From positions 186,001-250,000 of the forward strand of contig NZ_WJIB01000002.1 of the NCBI RefSeq assembly GCF_019400745.1: a DNA stretch of 64,000 bases, given 5' to 3'. Positions 1-15,865 of the stretch are shown piece after piece. Position numbers and translations under genes: made by a program. Numbering within the stretch: position 1 is the stretch's first letter; each line of letters opens with the position of its first letter. The stretch is from Cohnella sp. CFH 77786. Its GTDB lineage: Bacteria; Bacillota; Bacilli; Paenibacillales; Paenibacillaceae. The notes beneath the pieces were generated by a model, which did not search any database, had not been told where the DNA came from, and saw only the letters and a program-made list of their open reading frames with translations.

Positions 1-1
1 A

Positions 2-262
2 AGACGTGCTGCGGCCTTTGATGAAGCCGGCAACAGAATTGGCGCTACTTCCTGGTTCAAATATATGCATTTTGGAGGCTACCCAGGTGAATTTAGTGCG
101 GACTATACAAATGGTACATTTAGTTTGACAAGCCGTTTTTTTGACAGTTCCGTACTGGATGGAACGATCAAGATCACGATTGAGTTCTACGACGGGCAAA
201 TCATTAACTATGCGGTTCAAAAAAATGGAACGGATGTAACAGGAATCGGAGTCGTTAACTGA
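2..262 (+). CDS. C-terminal end of an unidentified protein (5' truncated by window)
   Basis: The reading frame is open from base 2 to a TGA at 260-262 and gives 86 residues, so the start lies upstream of the window. The visible end is rich in Gly, Thr and aromatic residues with alternating hydrophobic strands (for example FDSSVLDGTIKITIEFYDG), which looks like a small Ig-like or X2-type beta-sandwich of the kind found at the end of secreted glycosidases. That assignment is by eye only. A strong terminator follows directly, so this is the last gene of its transcript. No catalytic motif is visible in the part present. Confidence 0.7.
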   Translation, partial: RRAAAFDEAGNRIGATSWFKYMHFGGYPGEFSADYTNGTFSLTSRFFDSSVLDGTIKITIEFYDGQIINYAVQKNGTDVTGIGVVN

Positions 263-285
263 TTATTTGGAACCAAATCTACGAT

Positions 286-332
286 AAACACAGCGCATTG
301 TTTCTCTATGAAACAGCGCGCTGTGTTTTTTT
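286..332 (+). terminator. Rho-independent terminator
   Basis: Two perfectly complementary 11-base arms (286-296 and 318-328, core ACAGCGC/GCGCTGT) enclose a 21-base loop and run into a T tract to 332. It sits 24 bases after the stop of the truncated first gene and insulates it from the arabinofuranosidase gene. Confidence 0.85.
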
Positions 333-341
333 GCGGAAGGA

Positions 342-413
342 CTTGTCCATAATATGCTATCTCACGGCTTTAATATCAAGGACATCTATGATGTCGTTCT
401 ATACAATCAGTAG
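342..413 (+). other. Short unassigned open stretch or gene relic
   Basis: Between the terminator and the GH51 gene there is an open stretch ending at TAG 411-413. It could start at ATG 354 (19 codons, MLSHGFNIKDIYDVVLYNQ). Its residue composition looks like the tail of a real protein rather than random sequence, but I cannot name a family. It may be a leader peptide or the last remains of a deleted gene. Low confidence. Confidence 0.2.
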
Positions 414-1946
<1,533 letters not shown>

Positions 1947-2025
1947 ATAAGATTACAACCTTGAACGTATTTCCATTTGATTAGGTTGCCTAGCAACAAT
2001 TACTCGACCTAAAAAAGGAGAAGTC

Positions 2026-5000
2026 ATGGAAACGATCAATTTGGCGGGGAAATGGGGATTCAAGCTTGACCCTCATAATATTGGCCTCAATCAGAACTGG
2101 TTCGATCACGTTCTCGAGAATGCTATAGCGCTGCCGGGGACAACGGACGAAGGCGGTTATGGAGAAACGACGCAAGCGGCCGACTCATTACGGCTAAGCA
2201 GGAAAAAAAGGTACTTAGGGGCGGCATGGTACCGGAAGCAAATCGTCATTCCTCCGAACTGGGCGGGGAAACGGCTTACGCTATACCTGGAACGATGCAT
2301 GTGGGAAACCAGGGTATGGGTTGACGGACAGCCTGCCGGAAGCCGCAACAGTCTGTCAACGGCGCATGTATACGACTTGACCCCATGGCTTACGCCAGGA
2401 ATACATGCGATATGCATTCGAGTGGATAACACTGCTCAAGTTGATCTGGGTGCATGGAGCCATGGTTGGTCGGAGGAAGTACAAACGATCTGGAATGGCA
2501 TCGTTGGGAAGGTAGAGCTTCGCGTAACCGATTCGGTGTTTATCAAAAACGTAAAAGTTTATCCGGATGCGCCGAACAGAAAAGCGGTAGTGGAAGCGAG
2601 GATTGAAAATCACACTGGAGAGGCTGTAACCGGCACTTTGAGCTTCCAGGCGGAATTGCCTGGGAGAGGCAGCGTCGGCTCGGCGGTATTGGAGGTCGGG
2701 TCGGGAGATGCGGAATGGAACATTAGCGCCGAACTTGAATTGGGTGATCAGGTGCGGCTTTGGGATGAATTTGAACCCAATCTGTATGAATTGACGGCGT
2801 CATTGAATGTCAGCACGAGAGACGGCACGTTCCGGAGCAAGCGGCAGGACCGTTTCGGCATCCGGGATTTTAAAGCAGAAGGGTCCCGCTTTCGGCTAAA
2901 CGATTATTATGTTTTTCTGAGAGGCACGCATGACGCGGGGAATTTTCCGCTGACAGGGTACCCTGCCATGGACAAGGCGCATTGGCTTCATATCTACGAG
3001 ACGGCCAAATCTTATGGATTGAACCATTTTCGGTTTCATTCCTGGTGTCCTCCCGAGGCGGCGTTCGAGGCAGCGGACGAAGCAGGCATCATCTTGCAGG
3101 CCGAGCTTCCGCTATTCAGCATAGGCGCGGTACCGATCGGCGCAGATGCCGCCAGGGATGCCTTCCTGAGAGAGGAACTCGAACAGATTCTGGAGACTTA
3201 CGGCAACCACCCGTCCTTTTGCATGATGTGCATGGGGAATGAGCTGAAGGGCAACTACGAGATTCTGGACTCTTTTGTACGCGACGGCCGCCAGCTCGAT
3301 GCGCGCCATCTATATAGCACGGTTGCCAACAATGCGGCCGAACCCAGCGTAGGCATTCAGCCCAGAAGCTCCGAAGATTTCTATGTCGCGCACGAAGCGA
3401 GAATAGGCGGAGTCCGGCATCTGAGAAGATGTGAACTCATCTTCAATGATCAATTCCCCGAGACAATGGGCGACTTTGGCTATACGCTCGATGGCATTGA
3501 CGTTCCGACCGTTTCGCATGAAGTGGGGCAATGGGCAGTATATCCGAATTATCGAGAAATGGAGAAGTATACCGGCGTGTTGGAGCCTCGCAACCTGCAG
3601 CAGTTTAGAAGCTCTCTTGAGGCGAATGGGATGTTGCATCAGGCGGATGATTTTCTGCAAGCATCGGGCGCGCTCTCCTTGGCCTTATACCGGGAGGAGA
3701 TCGAAAGATCATTGCGTACGCCTCATTACGGCGGCTTTCAGCTGCTCGATATTCACGACTATCCGGGACAAGGCACAGCGCTTGTCGGTATTCTGGATGC
3801 GTTCTGGGATTCCAAAGGCTTGGTGTCGCCCGAGCGGTTCCGCCGGTTTTGCAATGCGGTCGTTCCTTTGCTGCGGATGCCGAAGCGGGTATTTCGCAGC
3901 AATGAATCGTTAACGGCGATTGCGGAGCTGTCCAACTATAGCCGTACCGACCTTCGAGACCTAACTATGCAATGGGTATTGAAAGATTCGTCCGGCAGCG
4001 TCAAAGCGAGTGGCACTTTTGATAATGTAGACATAGAACAAGGAACGGTATCTCAAGCGGGAACGATTGAGGTTTCGCTCACTGGCATTGCAAAGGCGGA
4101 AAGGCTGACGATCGAGTTGTCGATCGATCAAATTCATATCGCGAACGATTGGGATATCTGGGTGTATCCCGAAGACAGGGAAATATCGGGAAGCGCCGAA
4201 ATGATAATAACGAAGGATTGGAACGAAGAGGTTGAACGTCAACTTCTGCATGGAAACCGTGTGCTGTTTATCGCGACACAAACCGAAAACGGCGAGACTG
4301 CGGCTTTCACGACGCCATTCTGGAACACCCAGCTTTTTCCAAACCAACCCAAAACGATGGGCCTGTTGTGTGATCCGGAGCACGAAGCGCTGTCCGATTT
4401 CCCGACCGCTTTCCATACGGACTGGCAATGGTGGGATGCGCTCATTGGCGCTAAGGCGGTAGATCTAACCAAAGCTCCGTCAGAGTTGGCCCCGATCGTA
4501 CAGGCAATCGACCATCCAGTCCGAAACCGCAAACTAGGCATGCTGTTTGAATGTGCGGTTGGAGAAGGCCGGCTGCTGGTAAGCGGCTTTGATCTGATGT
4601 CGAACTTGGAAAACCGACCGGCGGCACGTCAATTGCTTTCCAGCCTTCTTGCCTATATGGGAGGGGAAGGATTCAGACCGGAATGCAGATGGCAACTCGA
4701 TGCGATTCGAGAGGTGCTGAGAAATAAAGAAAAAAATCAGCTGGGAACATTTGTGAAGACGATAAAGGCATCGAGTTATCATTGGACTGGTAACGTGAAG
4801 AATTTGATAGACGGCAATCCCGATACCTATTGGATGAGCGGAGATGCTGCCTGTCCGCATGAAATTGTTATTGAGCTTGACCGTGAAGTGACGGTTAAGG
4901 GCTTCCTCTACAAGCCGCTTCAAGATGGACGAAGCGTGGGCAGAATTGCCGACTATGCTTGGTATGTAAGCCGTGATCCGGACGACTTTGGAGAGCCGGT

Positions 5001-5178
5001 TGCCGAAGGAACGTTCGATTCGAACGCGGAACCGAAGCGTATTCAGCTGGGCTGGGTCAATGATGGCTTCAATTCCACCCGCAGCAAGCAAGGGAAGTAT
5101 ATTCGTTTTGTGGCACGTTCGTGCTATGGAGAGAATCAAATGGCGACTATAGCGGAAATGGACATTATTACGGAGTAG
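2026..5178 (+). CDS. GH2-family glycosidase with C-terminal discoidin-like module
   Basis: A 1050-residue GH2-type beta-glycosidase (beta-galactosidase/glucuronidase superfamily). The order is an N-terminal jelly-roll sugar-binding domain (about 1-190, with LAGKW and AAWYRKQIVIPPNW), an Ig-like domain, a TIM barrel, and a C-terminal F5/8 type C-like module from about residue 915 (IDGNPDTYWMSGD). The acid/base candidate is Glu406 in CMGNELKG and the nucleophile candidate Glu499 in SHEVGQW. This subgroup differs from classical LacZ, so the sugar is uncertain; beta-galactoside, beta-glucuronide or alpha-arabinopyranoside are all possible. There is no signal peptide, which is odd for a protein with a discoidin module. 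The SD AAAGGAG lies 7 bases before the ATG. It follows the GH51 gene by 79 bases and precedes GH95 by 45, so an operon is likely. Confidence 0.9.
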   Translation: METINLAGKWGFKLDPHNIGLNQNWFDHVLENAIALPGTTDEGGYGETTQAADSLRLSRKKRYLGAAWYRKQIVIPPNWAGKRLTLYLERCMWETRVWVDGQPAGSRNSLSTAHVYDLTPWLTPGIHAICIRVDNTAQVDLGAWSHGWSEEVQTIWNGIVGKVELRVTDSVFIKNVKVYPDAPNRKAVVEARIENHTGEAVTGTLSFQAELPGRGSVGSAVLEVGSGDAEWNISAELELGDQVRLWDEFEPNLYELTASLNVSTRDGTFRSKRQDRFGIRDFKAEGSRFRLNDYYVFLRGTHDAGNFPLTGYPAMDKAHWLHIYETAKSYGLNHFRFHSWCPPEAAFEAADEAGIILQAELPLFSIGAVPIGADAARDAFLREELEQILETYGNHPSFCMMCMGNELKGNYEILDSFVRDGRQLDARHLYSTVANNAAEPSVGIQPRSSEDFYVAHEARIGGVRHLRRCELIFNDQFPETMGDFGYTLDGIDVPTVSHEVGQWAVYPNYREMEKYTGVLEPRNLQQFRSSLEANGMLHQADDFLQASGALSLALYREEIERSLRTPHYGGFQLLDIHDYPGQGTALVGILDAFWDSKGLVSPERFRRFCNAVVPLLRMPKRVFRSNESLTAIAELSNYSRTDLRDLTMQWVLKDSSGSVKASGTFDNVDIEQGTVSQAGTIEVSLTGIAKAERLTIELSIDQIHIANDWDIWVYPEDREISGSAEMIITKDWNEEVERQLLHGNRVLFIATQTENGETAAFTTPFWNTQLFPNQPKTMGLLCDPEHEALSDFPTAFHTDWQWWDALIGAKAVDLTKAPSELAPIVQAIDHPVRNRKLGMLFECAVGEGRLLVSGFDLMSNLENRPAARQLLSSLLAYMGGEGFRPECRWQLDAIREVLRNKEKNQLGTFVKTIKASSYHWTGNVKNLIDGNPDTYWMSGDAACPHEIVIELDREVTVKGFLYKPLQDGRSVGRIADYAWYVSRDPDDFGEPVAEGTFDSNAEPKRIQLGWVNDGFNSTRSKQGKYIRFVARSCYGENQMATIAEMDIITE

Positions 5179-5223
5179 CGGCTTCATCTATCGGTTTGTC
5201 TATGGGAAAAGGAGTGAGACTTA

Positions 5224-7572
5224 ATGGAGCAACAATCGGTAAAGGCACGCACTGCGTTGTTATTCGATAGTCCGGCGTCGAAATGGGAGGAAGCGATTCC
5301 CATAGGAAACGGCAGGCTGGGAGCAATGGTATACGGACAGCCGCGGCAGGAACGGTTGCAATTGAACGAAGACTCCGTGTGGTACGGCGGACCGCGGGAC
5401 CGCAATAATCCGGACGCGCTGACAAATTTGCCGGAGATCCGGAGGCTGATCTTCGAAGGAAGGCTGAAGGAAGCGGAGCGCTTGGCCCGTCTGGCGTTGT
5501 CCGGGCTGCCGGAATCGCAGCGGCACTATTTGCCGCTGGGCCATTTGCTGCTTGACTTCGAACTTCCGGACGGCGAAACCGAGCGGTACGAGAGGGTGCT
5601 GGATCTGGACTCCGGCATCGTTACGGTTTCCTTCAGCCAAGGGGGTGTTTCGTTCCGTCGCGAGTTGTTCGCCAGCTTCCCGGACCAAGCGATCGTACTG
5701 AAACTATCGGCTGACCGGCCGGGTGCAGTAAGCTTTACCGCGCGCCTGGAACGGGGAGGCTGGCGGTATGCCGACCGAATCGGCCGAACGGGTGACGACG
5801 CCATATGGATGAGCGGCAGCTGCGGCGGCGAAGGAGGCAGCCTGTTCGGAGCCGTACTGCGGGCGTCCGCGGAAGGCGGAACCGTGAAGGCGATCGGCGA
5901 GCACCTCCTCGTGGAGAACGCGGACAGCGTTACGCTGGTGCTTGCCGCCGCGACGACATTCCGCGTTGCCGACCCGGTGGGAAGCGCTCTGGATCGGACG
6001 TCGATGGCCGTACGGCTCGGCTATGACGAGCTGCGCAGGCGCCATATCGACGATTATCGGGCGCTGTTTAGCCGCGTCACGCTGTCGCTCTGCAAGGCAG
6101 GTCAACAGGATCTCGAACGCATGACGTTGGGGAGACGTATGGAACGGCTGGCTAACGGCGAATCTGATCCGGGCCTGTTCGCTCTCTATTTTCAATTCGG
6201 CCGCTATTTGCTGATTGCCTCCAGCCGCCCTGGTTCGCTGCCTGCCAATCTGCAGGGCATCTGGAACGAGCATTTCCAGCCGCCGTGGGATAGCAAGTAT
6301 ACGATCAACATCAATGCCCAGATGAATTACTGGCCGGCGGAATCGTGCGCGTTGTCCGAGTGCCACGAGCCCTTGTTCGAGCTGCTGGAGCGGATGCGCG
6401 AGCCGGGCAGGCATACGGCGGCTGTCATGTACGGGTGCCGGGGATTTACGGCCCATCATAATACCGACATCTGGGGGGACACCGCGCCCCAGGATACGTG
6501 GCTGCCCGCGACCTACTGGCCGATGGGGGCCGCCTGGCTCTCTCTGCATCTGTGGGAGCATTATCTATTCACGATGAATGGCGAATTCCTGCATGCCGCA
6601 TACCCGACCTTGCGGGAGGCCGCGATGTTCCTGGTGGATTACGTCGTGGAGACGAAGAGCGGCGAGTTGGTCACTAACCCTTCGGTGTCGCCGGAAAATA
6701 CGTATATTCTGCCGAATGGCGAGTCGGGAGTATTGTGCGCGGGACCGTCGATGGACTCGCAGATCATTCGCGAATTGTTCGGCGCGGTGCTGCAGACGGA
6801 AAAGTTGCTCGGCATCCAGGAGCCCGCAGCGCTGGGGTCGGAGCTTCGCAGGGTGCTGGACAAGCTGCCGCAGCCCCAAATCGGGAAGTACGGCCAACTG
6901 CAAGAATGGTACGAGGATTACGAGGAGGAGGAGCCGGGCCATCGCCATATCTCCCATCTGTTCGCCTTGCATCCCGGCAGCCAGATTACGCCGACCGGCA
7001 CGCCGGAGCTGGCAGCCGCAGCCAGATGCACGCTGGAGAGACGGCTGGCGAACGGCGGCGGACATACGGGCTGGAGCCGGGCTTGGATCATCAACTTCTG
7101 GGCTCGGTTGCAGGACGCAGAGGAGGCAGTCGGCAATCTGGCGGCGCTTCTGACGCACTCGACGCTGCCTAACTTTCTGGACAATCACCCGCCGTTCCAG
7201 ATAGACGGTAACTTTGGCGGCACGGCCGCGATTGCCGAGATGCTTCTGCAAAGCCATGCCGGCGAGCTGCAGTTGCTCCCGGCATTGCCTAAAGCCTGGT
7301 CAACAGGCTCTGTCACAGGATTACGCGCCAGAGGCGGCTTTACGGCCGATATCGCTTGGGAGAACGGCATGTTGACGGAGGCGGTCATAAGCTCGGAAGT
7401 CGGCGGTCCATGCACTGTTCGGGTTCGTGAACGAGTCCTGATCACGAATGACGGTGCGGCGGTCGAAGTCGAGACAACCAGGGAAGGCAGTCATCGGTTC
7501 CATGCGGAAGCGGGAGCCGTTTATCGGATCACGGTAGATATTATAAATGACGGAGTGGAACGCAATGGTTGA
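5224..7572 (+). CDS. GH95 alpha-L-fucosidase / alpha-L-galactosidase (paralogue 1)
   Basis: This 782-residue GH95 enzyme is expected to be an inverting glycosidase of terminal alpha-L-fucose or alpha-L-galactose, as on xyloglucan or RG side chains. Seen: the family start [32 protein letters not shown], the barrel block [26 protein letters not shown], the Glu491 motif SPEN and the Asp661 motif [16 protein letters not shown]. By analogy with GH95 biochemistry the Glu is the likely general acid and the Asp-containing loop the base side. There is no signal peptide, so it is cytoplasmic. SD AAGGAG precedes ATG 5224. Its stop overlaps the ATG of the next (frameshifted) gene by 8 bases, which suggests translational coupling. 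It is one of three GH95-type genes in the window. Confidence 0.93.
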   Translation: MEQQSVKARTALLFDSPASKWEEAIPIGNGRLGAMVYGQPRQERLQLNEDSVWYGGPRDRNNPDALTNLPEIRRLIFEGRLKEAERLARLALSGLPESQRHYLPLGHLLLDFELPDGETERYERVLDLDSGIVTVSFSQGGVSFRRELFASFPDQAIVLKLSADRPGAVSFTARLERGGWRYADRIGRTGDDAIWMSGSCGGEGGSLFGAVLRASAEGGTVKAIGEHLLVENADSVTLVLAAATTFRVADPVGSALDRTSMAVRLGYDELRRRHIDDYRALFSRVTLSLCKAGQQDLERMTLGRRMERLANGESDPGLFALYFQFGRYLLIASSRPGSLPANLQGIWNEHFQPPWDSKYTININAQMNYWPAESCALSECHEPLFELLERMREPGRHTAAVMYGCRGFTAHHNTDIWGDTAPQDTWLPATYWPMGAAWLSLHLWEHYLFTMNGEFLHAAYPTLREAAMFLVDYVVETKSGELVTNPSVSPENTYILPNGESGVLCAGPSMDSQIIRELFGAVLQTEKLLGIQEPAALGSELRRVLDKLPQPQIGKYGQLQEWYEDYEEEEPGHRHISHLFALHPGSQITPTGTPELAAAARCTLERRLANGGGHTGWSRAWIINFWARLQDAEEAVGNLAALLTHSTLPNFLDNHPPFQIDGNFGGTAAIAEMLLQSHAGELQLLPALPKAWSTGSVTGLRARGGFTADIAWENGMLTEAVISSEVGGPCTVRVRERVLITNDGAAVEVETTREGSHRFHAEAGAVYRITVDIINDGVERNG

Positions 7573-8682
7573 ATACAGAATGGCGAGGCTGAATGAACGC
7601 GAGGATTGCATTGATTTGGCGAACTTCGCTTTCCGCCTGGATTTTGAAACCCTGATGCCGAAAGTATCGGCAAGAAAGTCGAATCTCCGGCTATGCATGC
7701 GGTTGCCGTGGACGAGCAAGGCAGGCTGCGCTCTCAGGTGGCCATTTTACCGGAGGATTTGTCGGTGTGCGGCCAAACGCTGCGAATCGGATATTTGGGT
7801 ACGGTGTCATCGCATCCCCGGGCACGCGGTGAAGGACATATGAAGGCGCTCATGAACCTGTGCTTGGAGGAATTGTGTAAATTGTATGATATGGTCGTCC
7901 TGTACGGACAGCGTCAAAGATACGAGTATTTCGGCTTCACGCTAGGCGGAGTAAAGTTCAAGTATACGGTGGGAGATGCCAACGTACGACATTCGCTGAA
8001 GCAGGTGGACGACAAGGGGCTATCCTTTCTACCGCTGTTCGAGGTTGAAGGCGCAGAAGCCTTTGCGCATAAGCTCAACGCTGCGCGGCTTGCTTATGTG
8101 CATCGAGAACTGCAGCAGCTGCCTTATATCTTAACCACTCTCTATCAGCAAGCGCTGGGCGTTCTGGATAACGGGAAACTGATCGGATATTTTCTCGTAA
8201 ACGATACTGGCGACGAAATCTCAGAAATCGCGATGGAAAATACGGGAGACATCTCGCGAGCCATCAAGGCCTATATGGCGCATATAGGCAAAGGGCGGGT
8301 AGTTATTTACGCTCCGGAATACGAGACTTCGCTGAATGCAGCCTTAGGCAGCTTCGCAGAGGATTTCGTTATAGAGACATCCGATATGTACAATATCTAT
8401 GACTTCGCAAATGTATTGAAGGCGTATTTGACCCTTAAGCATAAGACTACCGGACTTGCTGCCGGGGAATTCTCCGCGGTAATGGATGGACAGCCAGTCA
8501 CTGCGCGCGTGGATGCGAGCGGTGTAGCTGTGGAGCGGTCGGCTAAGCCTGGCGCAGTCATCCTTAGCAAGGAGCAAGCGCAGACGCTGCTGCTTACGCA
8601 GCACGGCCGTTATATGCCTGTGCCTGCACCAGCAGGCTGGTTCCCGCTCCCGATATTTTGGTACAAGGTCGATAAGTTCTGA
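7565..8682 (+). pseudogene. Frameshifted Eis-like GNAT N-acetyltransferase
   Basis: Two overlapping frames encode one protein. From ATG 7565 the N-terminal piece [19 protein letters not shown] runs to about 7667. The frame that continues to 8682 then takes over with GKKVESPAMHAVAVDEQGRL and a GNAT acetyl-CoA motif, VSSHPRARGEGHMKALM. A C-terminal SCP2-like domain (AVMDGQPVTARVDASG) follows, the layout of Eis-type acetyltransferases. Loss of one base near 7667 explains everything: restoring it gives a continuous protein of about 372 residues. Either the gene is broken or this is a sequence error. A shortened protein from ATG 7693 would lack the first strands of the GNAT fold. The substrate is unknown; its place inside a glycosidase operon gives no clear clue. 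Confidence 0.8.
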
Positions 8683-8697
8683 TTATGGAGGAGAATG

Positions 8698-10014
8698 ATG
8701 GTGGCTAATCCATTTTTGCCGAATTGGGAATACATCCCCGATGGGGAACCAAGGGTGTTCGGTAACAGAGTATACCTGTACGGATCGCACGATTTGGCAG
8801 GCTCAGATCGGTTTTGCGACTATAAGCTGAAGGTATGGTCAGCGGATATTAACGATCTGAATAACTGGACCTGCCATGGAGACAGCTTTCATACGCGAAT
8901 GGATCGGGATCATGCAAGCGATACACCTTGGTCAGACAAGGAGCTCTATGCTCCGGATGTGGTCGAGAAAGACGGTAAATATTACTTGTATGCCTATATT
9001 GTTCATTCCAAAGGCTGCGTGGCGGTAAGCGATAGACCGGAAGGGCCTTTTCGGCTCGTCTCTCAATATCAAGTTCCGGAAAATGCTGAAGATATTTTAA
9101 AAGAAGGAATTTTTACCGATCCGGGAGTATTGGTGGATGATGACGGCAGAGTCTATATCTATTGCGGATACTTAAAATCGTATATGGCTGAGATTAGCGC
9201 AGATAATATGTATGAAATTTTACCTCATTCCTATAAGGCAGACATTATTCCTGAGGATGGTTTTTTCGAGGCATGTTCGCCCCGCAAAGTAGGGGATACG
9301 TATTACTTAATCTATTCGCCGAAAAACGGCAACAGGCTCGATTACGCTACGAGTCAATCGCCGACAGGACCCTATCAATATGGCGGAACGATTGTCGATA
9401 ACGGAGTGGACTATCCGGGCGGCAATAATCATGGTTCCATCTGCCAAATCAATGGACAGTGGTATATTTTCTATCACAGAATGACCAATAACACGGTTAT
9501 GTCAAGGCGTGCTTGCGTTGAACGCATAGAGATTCTTCCCGACGGCAGCATTCCGCAGGTGGAGATGACTTCATTAGGATTTGAAAAGTCGCTTTCCCCC
9601 TATCAGCCTACTTCGGCAGACGTGGCATGTGTTCTTAAAGGCGGATGTTATATTACAGAGAGGAACGTTCTGGAGAGATCGGTTGTCCAGATTACAAAAG
9701 GATGTGTCATTGGATATAAGGTTTTTGATTTTGGCGAAGATAATTCCAGCGTAACGATGGAGTTCTCGGCCAAGGTCAGAGGATGCGGCAACAAGGGGAA
9801 AATGAAAATCCTTATTGATGATTATCGCTCGGGCGAAGAAATCGGAGCATGCGATATTGGGCCGGATAACGGAATCGTGCATGCGGTCGTGAAATCCGTA
9901 ACTGGAATACATGCCGTATTTTTTGTGTTCGACGATGAGTATCAAGGGTACTTTGCTGAATTTTTCAAAGACAGGCCGATTTGCGAGCTCGAGAGCTTTG
10001 TGTTCCACAAATAA
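8698..10014 (+). CDS. GH43-family glycosidase with C-terminal beta-sandwich
   Basis: A 438-residue GH43 protein with a five-bladed propeller (arabinofuranosidase, xylosidase or galactosidase type). Seen: an early Asp in NWEYIPDGEPRVFGNRVYLYGSHD, APDVVEKDGKYYLY as blade motif, FTDPGVLVDDDGRVYIY, and Glu in FFEACSPRKVGDTYYLIYS as the probable general acid. About 120 C-terminal residues form a CBM6-like or accessory beta-sandwich. The family's start is nearly N-terminal, so no signal peptide fits. GGAGGAG at 8687-8693 is too close to ATG 8695 and better placed for ATG 8698. The gap to the upstream GNAT pseudogene is only 15 bases, so it belongs to the same transcript, which ends at the terminator near 10100. 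Confidence 0.9.
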   Translation: MVANPFLPNWEYIPDGEPRVFGNRVYLYGSHDLAGSDRFCDYKLKVWSADINDLNNWTCHGDSFHTRMDRDHASDTPWSDKELYAPDVVEKDGKYYLYAYIVHSKGCVAVSDRPEGPFRLVSQYQVPENAEDILKEGIFTDPGVLVDDDGRVYIYCGYLKSYMAEISADNMYEILPHSYKADIIPEDGFFEACSPRKVGDTYYLIYSPKNGNRLDYATSQSPTGPYQYGGTIVDNGVDYPGGNNHGSICQINGQWYIFYHRMTNNTVMSRRACVERIEILPDGSIPQVEMTSLGFEKSLSPYQPTSADVACVLKGGCYITERNVLERSVVQITKGCVIGYKVFDFGEDNSSVTMEFSAKVRGCGNKGKMKILIDDYRSGEEIGACDIGPDNGIVHAVVKSVTGIHAVFFVFDDEYQGYFAEFFKDRPICELESFVFHK

Positions 10015-10081
10015 AAAATGCACTCCGCGTTAGCGGCCTTGGTTCGAATCACATTGGACCGAGGTAAACGAAGTCGGTAAG

Positions 10082-10122
10082 GCGCTATGCCTCGCTCCTC
10101 CAAGGAGAGGCATAGCGCTTCT
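10082..10122. terminator. Bidirectional-looking terminator hairpin
   Basis: A perfect 12-base inverted repeat (10082-10093 and 10107-10118, GCGCTATGCCTC with its complement) with a 13-base loop is followed by a T-rich stretch. It lies between the convergent GH43 and AraC genes and could end both transcripts. The rest of the 190-base gap shows nothing else I can name. Confidence 0.75.
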
Positions 10123-10203
10123 TTATGGTTTGTATTCCTACGATTTACAATACGGAACGACCGGATTCGGCAGCAGCAAGCAATATATTCGGCTTCGGTC
10201 AAG

Positions 10204-11088
10204 TTATTCATCACGAGCATCCCAAGTATTGGAGTTTTGGATGTGCTTGCCGGCGCTATATTTATTCAGTTCCCGATATATCTCGGGAGTTATGGTTTCG
10301 AGCTTCCTGAAAGTAACGATAAAATGACTGGCATCAAAGAAGCCCACCAAAGTAGCGACCGCTTTGACGGTGATGTTCTCTTCGTTTATCAGGAGCTCTT
10401 TGGCTTTCTGAATGCGCAGGCTGATGAGGAATTGGTATGGACTCATTCCTGTCGACAATCTGAACAGGGAGTTTAATCGTTGCGGGCTGACACCCATGAA
10501 GGCTGCCATATGGGCTAACCCAAGAGCCGGATTCGAATAGTTCTCCTCAAGGAAACGAAAGAGAGGCATTAATCGGACATGATGTTGGGAAAGGGAACGT
10601 TGGTTATCGACCTGCCCATGTTTTTTTAGGTCGATCAGAAAGCGATAGACAAAGGCAGAACCATCCATTCCGTTAAAATCGAAGTTCCGTCCGACCAGCT
10701 TTCGACTCCTTCTATGCAGATTCGTTAGTGGGGAATCAGGTTCCCATCGAATAACGGTAGAAGTGGCCAAACCGAGGGAAGAAACGATGAAAGGCGCGTG
10801 ATTCCCATTGAAGGTGATATACCAGGTTGACCAGGGATGCGAAGTCGTCACATAACGGTGCGGAACGTTGGGGGGCAACAAAACCCCTTGATTTGGCGAC
10901 AGGGTTACGGATTTGCCGGAACATTCAAATAATCCAGCTCCGCTGGTTGTCTGCAGCCAATGATAACAGTGGTAGCCTTTGGGACGTATAAATTCATCCT
11001 GCCATTCATTCCATCCCATCGTTTCGATGTAAACAGGCAGGGTCCGATCCAAAGCTGTGACCATCATCTGTTTCATGTAATGCCGCAT
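10204..11088 (-). CDS. AraC-family transcriptional regulator
   Basis: A 294-residue cytoplasmic AraC/XylS protein. The N-terminal cupin-like ligand domain (about 15-130) carries HWLQTTSGAGLFECSG and LLPPNVPHRYVT. The C-terminal double helix-turn-helix (about 190-285) carries HMAAFMGVSPQRLNSLFR and VKAVATLVGFFDASHFIVTFRK. It is transcribed divergently from the LacZ-type GH2 gene with 134 bases between them, so it most likely senses a sugar (galactoside or fucoside) and controls the GH2-GH29 pair. Effector not deducible from sequence. Confidence 0.92.
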   Translation of the reverse strand: MRHYMKQMMVTALDRTLPVYIETMGWNEWQDEFIRPKGYHCYHWLQTTSGAGLFECSGKSVTLSPNQGVLLPPNVPHRYVTTSHPWSTWYITFNGNHAPFIVSSLGLATSTVIRWEPDSPLTNLHRRSRKLVGRNFDFNGMDGSAFVYRFLIDLKKHGQVDNQRSLSQHHVRLMPLFRFLEENYSNPALGLAHMAAFMGVSPQRLNSLFRLSTGMSPYQFLISLRIQKAKELLINEENITVKAVATLVGFFDASHFIVTFRKLETITPEIYRELNKYSAGKHIQNSNTWDARDE

Positions 11089-11213
11089 CGGATCACAACT
11101 TTCATATTTTTATATGCCACAAGAATTATACAAGATTTCATATCCGCGAGCCATCGCCTATCATGGAAGGCAAAGAGGAGCATGACAAATAACGAATAAA
11201 CTCCGCAAAGTGA

Positions 11214-15688
<4,475 letters not shown>

Positions 15689-15718
15689 TTCGATATCATT
15701 TTAACGAGATGGAGTTCG

Positions 15719-15865
15719 ATGGAGCATGCCTGCATGCTGCTGAAAACGAGCGATTTGACGATAAACAGCATCGACGAGCAATCGGGTTACGAGGATAATG
15801 TTTATTTCAGGAAAGTATTCCGGAAAGTGATCGGCAAGACGCCGATCGAATACCGGAACAGTTAA
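15719..15865 (+). pseudogene. Relic of an AraC-family regulator (C-terminal HTH tip)
   Basis: A 48-codon stretch beginning MEHACMLLKTSDLTINSID and continuing with GYEDNVYFRKVFRKVIG and TPIEYRNS then TAA is an unmistakable second HTH and C-terminus of an AraC-type regulator. Nothing upstream in any frame resembles the rest of such a protein; the GH29 stop is only 30 bases before. Its closest features differ from the intact minus-strand AraC beside it, so it is not a local copy of that gene. Its stop overlaps the stop of the convergent AraC gene. Probably a deletion scar; expression as a functional protein is unlikely. Confidence 0.75.

Noticed and set aside
1985..1997. Small inverted repeat GTTGC-CTA-GCAAC before the GH2 gene
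   Set aside because: Only a 5-base stem with no T run; likely chance.
5704..7257. Two long minus-strand open frames opposite the GH95 gene (5704-6561, 6565-7257)
   Set aside because: GC-rich codon bias creates open antisense frames; residues are rich in Arg, Gln and Pro without motifs, and the plus strand is clearly GH95.
10087..10476. Plus-strand open frame running from the terminator into the AraC gene
   Set aside because: It starts within a terminator hairpin and is antisense to the HTH-coding part of an AraC gene.
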